Below the pieces are notes generated by a model. It worked only from the letters and a program-made list of their open reading frames with translations, was not told the origin of the DNA and did not search any database. A stretch of 8,886 bases of DNA from Planctomycetota bacterium (GTDB lineage: Bacteria > Planctomycetota > Phycisphaerae > Phycisphaerales > SM1A02). The stretch's first letter is position 1; each line of letters starts with the position of its first letter. The position numbers and the translations under genes are program-made. The stretch is from positions 1 to 8,886 of the forward strand of contig JACNLR010000211.1 of the NCBI GenBank assembly GCA_014381385.1, in the 5' to 3' direction. Of this stretch, positions 1 to 4,289 are shown in pieces.

Positions 1-341
1 CCAGTGTCTGAGGAATGAATGGTTATGCCATTCATTCCCTTTCCAACACGTAATATTCTTCCTAAAGCAAGCTCTTCGGCTACTTCTGCACAAACACGGC
101 GACTGACCACAGCCGATTTGATTTTTGTCATATCGCCTTCTTCGTAGTCAGGGAAGCGTGAGAATGTTTCATTACAAATCACGAACCCAAGAACAGCGTC
201 ACCTAGAAATTCGAGGCGCTCATTTGAATCCTCACGTTGTGCAACTGCAGAAGAATGCGATAAAGCTTGTTCCAAGAGGGTTTGGTTCTTGAATTCGTAG
301 TTTACTATGCTTTGTACCGCGTTGATCCAGTCGTTATCCAT
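1..341 (-). CDS. rnc: Ribonuclease III, N-terminal part (runs off the left edge)
   Basis: Endoribonuclease that cuts double-stranded RNA and processes rRNA and some mRNA precursors in the cytoplasm. About 113 codons are visible, starting at the ATG at 341 (protein begins MDNDWINAVQSIVNYEFKN). The RNase III signature ERLEFLGDAVL lies at residues 41-51 and holds catalytic-site acidic residues (E44, D48). An ALSHSS motif at 27-31 and the LGRILRVGKG segment near residues 93-102 follow the usual family order. The rest of the nuclease domain and the dsRNA-binding domain lie outside the window. The start fits the family length and is the only sensible ATG, but no Shine-Dalgarno sequence precedes it. 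The gene is divergent from the bL34 gene with 95 bp between starts. An 11-bp perfect palindrome lies inside the coding sequence near the left edge. Family assignment is secure. Confidence 0.95.
   Translation of the reverse strand, partial: MDNDWINAVQSIVNYEFKNQTLLEQALSHSSAVAQREDSNERLEFLGDAVLGFVICNETFSRFPDYEEGDMTKIKSAVVSRRVCAEVAEELALGRILRVGKGMNGITIHSSDT
12..38. repeat. Perfect 11-bp inverted repeat inside rnc
   Basis: GGAATGAATGG at 12-22 and CCATTCATTCC at 28-38 are perfect reverse complements with a 5-nt loop at 23-27. It lies in codons for the segment after VGKG in RNase III. In the rnc mRNA it would form a stable hairpin. Whether it has a function or follows from the codons used is unknown. 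Confidence 0.7.
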
Positions 342-355
342 GGCTCAAGAGTTGC

Positions 356-361
356 ATTGTA
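356..361 (-). promoter_or_regulatory. Possible -10 element for rnc
   Basis: On the minus strand TACAAT (5 of 6 matches to TATAAT) ends 14 bases before the rnc ATG at 341, which would give a very short 5' leader. I see no convincing -35 at the right distance, so this is tentative. Confidence 0.35.
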
Positions 362-367
362 CCTTGC

Positions 368-396
368 TTGCGAAAATTCTGCGTTTGGGGTAATAT
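368..396 (+). promoter_or_regulatory. Predicted sigma-70-type promoter for the bL34 gene
   Basis: TTGCGA (368-373) and TAATAT (391-396) are separated by exactly 17 bp, each matching the consensus hexamer at 4 of 6 positions. Transcription would begin near 403, giving a leader of about 35 nt before the ATG at 437. The promoter lies in the short gap divergent from rnc. Confidence 0.5.
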
Positions 397-404
397 GCGC
401 AGCT

Positions 405-419
405 CGGCTTCAAAAGCCG
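405..419 (+). promoter_or_regulatory. Short hairpin in the 5' leader of the bL34 mRNA
   Basis: CGGCTT (405-410) and AAGCCG (414-419) form a perfect 6-bp stem with a CAA loop. It sits at the predicted 5' end of the transcript, five bases upstream of the GGAG ribosome binding site. It could stabilise the message or take part in translational control. No binding partner can be inferred. Confidence 0.4.
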
Positions 420-424
420 TGGTA

Positions 425-428
425 GGAG
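425..428 (+). promoter_or_regulatory. Shine-Dalgarno sequence that fixes the bL34 start
   Basis: GGAG (within TAGGAG, 423-428) lies 8 bases before the ATG at 437. It supports that start over the ATG at 368, which lies in the promoter region. It is the only clear Shine-Dalgarno sequence before a gene in this window. Confidence 0.65.
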
Positions 429-436
429 TATTACCC

Positions 437-571
437 ATGGCAGTGCATTATCCACGACGAACTAGCAAAATTAAACGAGCCCGCTCTATCGGCTTCCGCG
501 CGCGTATGAAAACCAAAAGCGGGCGAAAGATTATTTCTCGCCAACGTCGAATTGGCCGTAAACTCGGGTAA
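437..571 (+). CDS. rpmH: Large-subunit ribosomal protein bL34
   Basis: A 44-residue, highly basic ribosomal protein of the 50S subunit, of normal length for bL34. Residues 19-32 (GFRARMKTKSGRKI) and the RQRRIGRKLG tail match the bL34 core (GFRxRMxTKxGRxxLxxRRxKGR). The usual bL34 opening (MKRTFQPS or similar) is replaced by MAVHYPRRTSKIKRARS, which looks more like the start of bL32 (MAV-P-R-TSK). There is no zinc-binding cysteine pair, so the protein is not bL32. The start is set by GGAG at 425-428. The gene stands alone: it is not followed by rnpA, the usual neighbour of rpmH, but by a terminator at 648-675. It is divergent from rnc, a neighbourhood more typical of rpmF. The family call rests on the C-terminal two thirds. 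Confidence 0.85.
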   Translation: MAVHYPRRTSKIKRARSIGFRARMKTKSGRKIISRQRRIGRKLG

Positions 572-601
572 CACCCCAGCTTTCACCCTATACATTTACC
601 T

Positions 602-647
602 CTTAAATTTAACCCTTAATTTTAACCCTTAATTTTACCCCTTAAAC
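602..647. repeat. 13-bp tandem repeat, about 3.5 copies
   Basis: Units CTTAAATTTAACC (602-614), CTTAATTTTAACC (615-627), CTTAATTTTACCC (628-640) and a partial CTTAAAC (641-647) follow one another without a gap. They lie between the bL34 stop codon and its terminator. No coding potential is seen. It may simply be slippage-derived. Confidence 0.75.
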
Positions 648-675
648 AGGTCGCTTCTAAAGCGACCTATTTTTT
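648..675 (+). terminator. Intrinsic terminator after bL34
   Basis: A perfect 9-bp stem (AGGTCGCTT at 648-656, AAGCGACCT at 660-668) with a CTA loop is followed by A and six T (670-675). This is a textbook rho-independent terminator for the plus-strand bL34 transcript. An eight-C tract (676-683) follows directly. Confidence 0.9.
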
Positions 676-683
676 CCCCCCCC

Positions 684-790
684 TTTTCTCCTCTGAGACT
701 TTTTTTTCAAAAAAGTCTAAATGGCGATTATTGAGCTCTAAAAAGTCTCAGAGGCGATTTTTAGGCTTTAAAAAGTCTCAGAGGAGAAAA
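684..790. repeat. REP-like inverted-repeat element, copy 1 (next to the RAYT gene)
   Basis: The ends are 21-bp perfect inverted repeats (684-704 and 770-790), built on the core CCTCTGAGACTTTTT. Inside, a 30-bp unit is repeated in tandem: a degenerate unit at 710-739, a good one at 740-769 and the start of a third at 770-786, with AAAAAGTCTCAGAGG at 740-754 and 770-784. The left arm also forms a local 10-bp hairpin (696-705 with 709-718, loop TTC). The whole could fold as a long imperfect hairpin in single-stranded DNA or RNA. A homologous element in the opposite orientation lies at 7754-7851. The element ends 47 bp before the RAYT start codon. No GTAG tetranucleotide of classical REPs is present. 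Confidence 0.85.
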
Positions 791-799
791 AGCGCGCGG

Positions 800-859
800 A
801 ACTGCGGTTTTTCGTGAAATAGTTTTTACGCAGTTTTATGAGAAGGCAAAAAAAACTGC
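800..859 (+). promoter_or_regulatory. Alternative hairpins around the RAYT start codon
   Basis: CGCAGTTTT (829-837) can pair perfectly with AAAACTGCG (851-859), leaving the ATG at 838 in a 13-nt loop. The same segment (829-835) can instead pair with AACTGCG at 800-806 upstream. The two structures exclude each other. There is no Shine-Dalgarno sequence before the ATG. Control of RAYT translation by this switch is an inference. Confidence 0.45.
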
Positions 860-1548
860 GGGATACTGTACGCATGCAACGAATACGACCGAAATTTTCA
901 GAACAAGTCATACACGTAATGAGTCGAGCTGTAGAAGGCAAAACTCTTTTTCAAACGCATGAAGAGTATGCATATTTTACATCCCTGCTTTCAATCTCAA
1001 TTCAAAAATATAAGTTACGACTTTTAGAGTGGGTGCTAATGCCAAATCATTGGCACTTACTTCTTTGGCCAAAAACAAATTATCAAGTGCCAGAATGTAT
1101 GCGTTGGTTAAAAAGTACGCACGCTAAATCAATTCGCCAGCGCACGGGCACTGTCGGAAAAGGTGCCGTGTATCAGGGTAGATACAGATCTACTTTTATC
1201 GAGCCCGGATTATCTCTAAATCGTTTACGAAATTACCTCGCTATGAATCCTGTTAAAGCAACACTCATTAACCACCCTGCAGCTTGGAAGTGGGGCTCAG
1301 CAGCTAGATTATTACATCCTAACAATATTGCAGATATCGACCTCTCAAAAGGCCCATTGCCCTTCCCAAACAACATGCGCCACATTTTGTTAGATCCTAT
1401 GTATCTAAACCCCGAACAAAAAATTGTTTTAGAAAATGCACTTCGTAAGGAAAATCCTTATGGTAGCCCGAATTGGCAAGCTACTATTTGCGATACGTAT
1501 GACGTTCCATTACGCGCAGGAGCCATCGGTCGCCCTCGAAAACATTAA
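838..1548 (+). CDS. REP-associated tyrosine transposase (RAYT), IS200-like Y1 family
   Basis: A 236-residue single-strand DNA transposase of the HUH/Y1 class; RAYTs are domesticated relatives of IS200/IS605 TnpA that act on short palindromic repeats. MPNHWHLLL at residues 68-76 holds the HUH motif (H71, H73). GRYRSTFIE (114-122) follows, then NYLAMNPVKA (132-141), where Y133 aligns with the catalytic tyrosine of the family's RYIxLNPVRA motif. The WKWGSA segment (150-155), NPYGSPNW (206-213) and the C-terminal GRPRKH are RAYT hallmarks. The opening VIHVMSRAVEGKTLF matches the family's YHVMSRGNxGxxIF. All catalytic residues are intact, so it may be active. Start: ATG at 838, with ATG at 874 as an alternative, because family members usually begin close to the HVMSR motif; neither has a Shine-Dalgarno sequence. 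The stop overlaps the aroK stop by 4 bp. Confidence 0.9.
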   Translation: MRRQKKLRDTVRMQRIRPKFSEQVIHVMSRAVEGKTLFQTHEEYAYFTSLLSISIQKYKLRLLEWVLMPNHWHLLLWPKTNYQVPECMRWLKSTHAKSIRQRTGTVGKGAVYQGRYRSTFIEPGLSLNRLRNYLAMNPVKATLINHPAAWKWGSAARLLHPNNIADIDLSKGPLPFPNNMRHILLDPMYLNPEQKIVLENALRKENPYGSPNWQATICDTYDVPLRAGAIGRPRKH

Positions 1549-2075
1549 TCCTGTTGAGGGCGATACGAACTCTTGGGTAGCTGATGTCCATTTTTTAAGT
1601 ATTCTAAAATTTGTTTCTTACAACCATCAATATCACCTGAAGTTTCAATTCCGATAGTTCCTAACATTGCGTACGTTGGCAACCGATCCAAACGAGTCTC
1701 TGCATCCCCAGCAGCCAACGCAGGTCGATCATCGCCAACTTCGATACGCTCTCGTGTCACATCCGCACTGGCTGTTAAATTAAATACGTATTTGCAACCC
1801 GCAACTGCTTTCGCTACGCCGGGAAACATCGGCGCTCCCCCACCTAATGCGATGACTGCTTCGCGCTGAAACAACGCAGGAATACAATGCAATTCCGCTT
1901 CTCGCCAACCCTTCTCACCGACTTTCTCCCATGCCTCAGTCACGGAGTCAAATCCAAGGGACGCGAGAACCCAATCATCAGTATCGATGAAATCGATGTC
2001 AAGCTCCCCCGCAAGCCACGCACCAAGAGTCGATTTCCCAGAACCGCGATATCCAATAAATGCAATCGTAGACAT
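1545..2075 (-). CDS. aroK: Shikimate kinase
   Basis: Phosphorylates shikimate at the 3-hydroxyl with ATP, the fifth step of the chorismate pathway, in the cytoplasm. The 176-residue protein is slightly longer than usual. Walker A GYRGSGKST lies at residues 8-16, the shikimate-binding D33 in DTDDW (31-35), R58 in WREAE (57-61), the glycine-rich ALGGG at 76-80, the lid arginine R117 in DDRPAL, and the adenine-side arginine R131 in DRLPTY. The family normally ends near the helix at 151-160; the last ~15 residues (from about NGHQLP) look like an unrelated tail, and the stop falls in the TTAA shared with the RAYT stop. The gene is divergent from ilvC, with 28 bp between start codons, so the promoters must lie in each other's coding or start regions. 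aroK and aroL products cannot be separated by sequence alone. Confidence 0.9.
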   Translation of the reverse strand: MSTIAFIGYRGSGKSTLGAWLAGELDIDFIDTDDWVLASLGFDSVTEAWEKVGEKGWREAELHCIPALFQREAVIALGGGAPMFPGVAKAVAGCKYVFNLTASADVTRERIEVGDDRPALAAGDAETRLDRLPTYAMLGTIGIETSGDIDGCKKQILEYLKNGHQLPKSSYRPQQD

Positions 2076-2082
2076 GCTTCCA

Positions 2083-2091
2083 TGGTATGCT
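2083..2091 (+). promoter_or_regulatory. Possible extended -10 element for ilvC
   Basis: TGGTATGCT fits the extended -10 pattern (TG at 2083-2084, one base, TATGCT at 2086-2091). Transcription would begin near 2098, only a few bases before the ilvC ATG at 2104, giving an almost leaderless message. No good -35 is seen, which is tolerated in extended -10 promoters. Confidence 0.35.
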
Positions 2092-2103
2092 CGTACAACA
2101 AGA

Positions 2104-3078
2104 ATGTCTGCAGATACGATCCAAATAATAAAAAACGATGACGTCCCTCAGGACGGTCTCCTTGGAAAGCAAGTTTCTGTAATCGGTTACGGCAATCAAG
2201 GAAAAGCCCACGCACAAAACCTTCGAGATAGTGGAATTGACGTCATTATTGGCGCCAGATCACCACAGAATGCACGCAACGATGGATTCACTGCAACGAG
2301 CATAGCCAAAGCAGCAACCGCTGACCTCGTCATCATCGCATTGCCTGATGAAATACAAGGCGAGGTATATAAAGCTGAGATTGAACCAAATCTGCAGAAA
2401 GGAGCAACATTAGGATTCATTCACGGATTTGCCATTCATTATGGGCATATTATTCCTTCAACTGGAATCGGAGTTGTGATGGTAGCTCCCAAAGGGCCTG
2501 GAGTTACAGTTCGGCAGAGCTATCTAGCTGGTTCTGGCGTTCTCGCTCTTCTGGCCATCGAACAGGAAAACGACACGATTACCGCCCGTACAATCGCTCT
2601 TGGTTGGGCCGCAGGCATAGGGTCGTTACGCATCGGTTTACTTGAATCATCCTTTAAGGACGAGACAGAGACGGATCTTTTTGGTGAGCAAGCAATCATC
2701 GTGGGCGGCTTGACTGCACTCATTAAGGCATCGTATGAAACACTAAGAGATGCTGGTTACCCACCTGAACTTGCGTATATCGAATGCTGCCACGAAGTGA
2801 AACAAGTCGCAGACATTATCCACGAACGTGGAATTGCTGAAATGATGAAGGCAATTAGCAATACCGCTGAGATGGGTGCGTACGAGGCCATGCAACTTCT
2901 AGACGACGAACATCTTCGCGGTCACCTGCGTACACTCTTACGCAATGTTCAGGATGGTAACTTCGCATCCCGACTCGTCAACAACGATATTCCACATTTG
3001 TCAAAGGAACTGTCTCGCCATGAAATCGAACAAGTTGGAGATGAAATACGAAGAGTCATGCGCCAAGATGACGATTAG
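2104..3078 (+). CDS. ilvC: Ketol-acid reductoisomerase, class I
   Basis: Converts acetolactate or acetohydroxybutyrate to the dihydroxy acids of valine, isoleucine and leucine synthesis, using NAD(P)H and two Mg ions. The 324-residue length fits class I. The Rossmann motif GYGNQG lies at 28-33, HGF at 107-109, APKGPG with K130 at 128-133, metal ligands D191 and E195 in DLFGEQ, E227 and E231 in YIECCHE, and S252 in ISNTAE. The cofactor-selecting loop is short: G50 to F62 spans 13 residues (GARSPQNARNDGF), about four fewer than the common GLxxGSxSWxxAxxxGF form, and it lacks the usual paired serines. The start at 2104 gives the normal ~20-residue lead before the Rossmann fold; upstream in-frame ATGs at 2074 and 1987 fall on or inside the divergent aroK. 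uppP follows after 6 bp. Confidence 0.95.
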   Translation: MSADTIQIIKNDDVPQDGLLGKQVSVIGYGNQGKAHAQNLRDSGIDVIIGARSPQNARNDGFTATSIAKAATADLVIIALPDEIQGEVYKAEIEPNLQKGATLGFIHGFAIHYGHIIPSTGIGVVMVAPKGPGVTVRQSYLAGSGVLALLAIEQENDTITARTIALGWAAGIGSLRIGLLESSFKDETETDLFGEQAIIVGGLTALIKASYETLRDAGYPPELAYIECCHEVKQVADIIHERGIAEMMKAISNTAEMGAYEAMQLLDDEHLRGHLRTLLRNVQDGNFASRLVNNDIPHLSKELSRHEIEQVGDEIRRVMRQDDD

Positions 3079-3084
3079 TTTGTA

Positions 3085-4071
3085 ATGGATTTTATTCAAG
3101 CAATCATCTTTGGCATTATTGAAGGATTGACCGAATACATCCCTGTAAGTTCCACGGGTCACCTTATTCTCGCAAAATCTTTCATGGGCATTACTGAAAA
3201 AGCAGTAGACCCATATCTCATTGTTATTCAAGGTGGTGCAATACTAGCCGTCCTTGGATTGTATAGAAACCGTGTTGCCCAAATGCTAAAGGGGCTGATT
3301 GGTTGTAACGCTGTTGGTTTAAAACTTGCTGTAAATCTGATTGTTGCATTTTTACCTGCTGCGATTTTTGGTGTTCTTCTTAACGACACAATCGACAAAT
3401 GGCTCATGGGTCCTGTGCCTGTAGTCTGGGCACTTGCGGTGGGCGGTATACTCATGCTTTTTGCCGCAAAGTGGCAGCGAAGCGCTTTCAAGGATGGTGA
3501 CGATGGAAGACACTACATCGACATCGAACACCTCACTTGGAAAGGTGCACTTGTCATCGGAATAGTTCAATGCTTTGCCATGTTCCCTGGAACAAGCCGG
3601 TCTATGGTCACAATTATTGCAAGCATGGCGATGGGAATGAAACCAAAACATGCAGCAGAATTTAGTTTTCTGCTGGGACTACCAACTCTTGGTGGCGCTA
3701 CAGTTTTTAAATTATGGAAAGATTCTGACGCCCTTGCAACACTTGACGTTGGCCCTATGCTTTTGGGAATTGCCGTTGCATTTTTTGCAGCCGCAATTGC
3801 AATAAAATGGTTAGTTGCCTATCTCGCAAAACATGGACTTGCGCTTTTTGGTTGGTACAGAATTGCACTAGCGATCGTTGTCTCTATCTATTTCTGGGAT
3901 GCAAACAACGAATCAACTACTGCGCTTGGTGGCGAGGCAATTTCATCTACGGTCGAACCAGTAACCTCCAAAAACGACCACTGCCCAGCGTTGCCGGTTG
4001 CAATCCAAGAAACTCCATCGACTATGACCGGCCCCACAACTGATTGCCATCTACCTGTTTTAATTTCTTGA
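3085..4071 (+). CDS. uppP: Undecaprenyl-diphosphatase
   Basis: Integral membrane phosphatase that recycles undecaprenyl diphosphate, the lipid carrier of peptidoglycan precursors; overexpression of this family gives bacitracin resistance. The (E/Q)xxxE motif is EGLTE at 13-17, followed by YIPVSSTGH (18-26); the second signature PGTSRS lies at 168-173 with the catalytic arginine R172. Many hydrophobic segments span the protein to about residue 271, where a normal UppP would end (FGWYRIALAIVVSIYFW). The last 57 residues (272-328) are hydrophilic, rich in S, T, P and C, and lie entirely antisense to the small gene at 3888-4277. They are probably a read-through extension after loss of the original stop. 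The gene starts 6 bp after ilvC and is presumably cotranscribed with it; no Shine-Dalgarno sequence is seen. Confidence 0.93.
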   Translation: MDFIQAIIFGIIEGLTEYIPVSSTGHLILAKSFMGITEKAVDPYLIVIQGGAILAVLGLYRNRVAQMLKGLIGCNAVGLKLAVNLIVAFLPAAIFGVLLNDTIDKWLMGPVPVVWALAVGGILMLFAAKWQRSAFKDGDDGRHYIDIEHLTWKGALVIGIVQCFAMFPGTSRSMVTIIASMAMGMKPKHAAEFSFLLGLPTLGGATVFKLWKDSDALATLDVGPMLLGIAVAFFAAAIAIKWLVAYLAKHGLALFGWYRIALAIVVSIYFWDANNESTTALGGEAISSTVEPVTSKNDHCPALPVAIQETPSTMTGPTTDCHLPVLIS

Positions 4072-4277
4072 TCACCCTTCATCAGAGACCACTGAAGGCC
4101 GTTCACATCACCACCTGTTGCTACTTGCCAGTAGTAATCACCTGAGCCAGGAAGATTTACAATTGTCGGCTGAGGAAAAAGCGTGCCTCCAAGAGCCCAT
4201 GCGAGCAAGCCAGCCATCACAAAAAAGATAACCCCCTTAATGAGTAACGAACGAAATCCAAGTGCTAATTGACCCAT
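3888..4277 (-). CDS. Small single-pass membrane protein of unknown function
   Basis: I do not recognise this 129-residue protein. A short N-terminal stretch (MGQLALGFRSLLIKG) leads into a hydrophobic segment at about residues 13-33 (VIFFVMAGLLAWALGG), either a membrane anchor or an uncleaved signal. The rest (35-129) is Trp- and Gly-rich and looks like a beta-sheet exported domain (SGDYYWQVATGG, VDGVSWIATG, GQWSFLEVTG). The alternating hydrophobic pattern and normal codon choice argue that this strand is the real gene and that the uppP tail opposite it is not conserved. It begins 12 bp after the ligA stop on the same strand, so it probably belongs to the ligA transcript. Its 3' 184 bp overlap uppP tail to tail. 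No Shine-Dalgarno sequence is evident. Confidence 0.65.
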   Translation of the reverse strand: MGQLALGFRSLLIKGVIFFVMAGLLAWALGGTLFPQPTIVNLPGSGDYYWQVATGGDVNGLQWSLMKGDQEIKTGRWQSVVGPVIVDGVSWIATGNAGQWSFLEVTGSTVDEIASPPSAVVDSLFASQK

Positions 4278-4289
4278 AGGTTGTAGATT

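Larger units (their letters stand above)
684..1548 (+). mobile_element. Putative RAYT unit: structured repeat plus tyrosine transposase
   Basis: The inverted-repeat element and the downstream RAYT gene together form a plausible REP-RAYT unit. No copy of the repeat is present on the 3' side of the RAYT gene, which abuts the shikimate kinase gene directly, so the unit is one-sided here. No target-site duplication is visible, as expected for HUH enzymes. The boundaries are inferred. Confidence 0.45.

Noticed and set aside
421..435. GGTA/TACC stem placing the bL34 Shine-Dalgarno in a loop
   Set aside because: Only 4 bp with a 7-nt loop; too weak to claim as a regulatory structure.
368..436. N-terminal extension of bL34 starting at ATG 368
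   Set aside because: It overlaps the predicted promoter, lacks a Shine-Dalgarno sequence, and makes bL34 23 residues too long; GGAG before 437 decides the start.
710..786. CRISPR array suggested by 30-bp periodic repeats
   Set aside because: The units are whole 30-bp tandem copies with no unique spacers, at most three copies, and no cas genes are nearby; the outer inverted repeats fit a REP- or MITE-like element.
1987..2103. Longer ilvC start at 1987 or 2074
   Set aside because: The extra residues would be antisense to the aroK N-terminus (Walker A region) and are not part of the family; the 2104 start gives the normal length.
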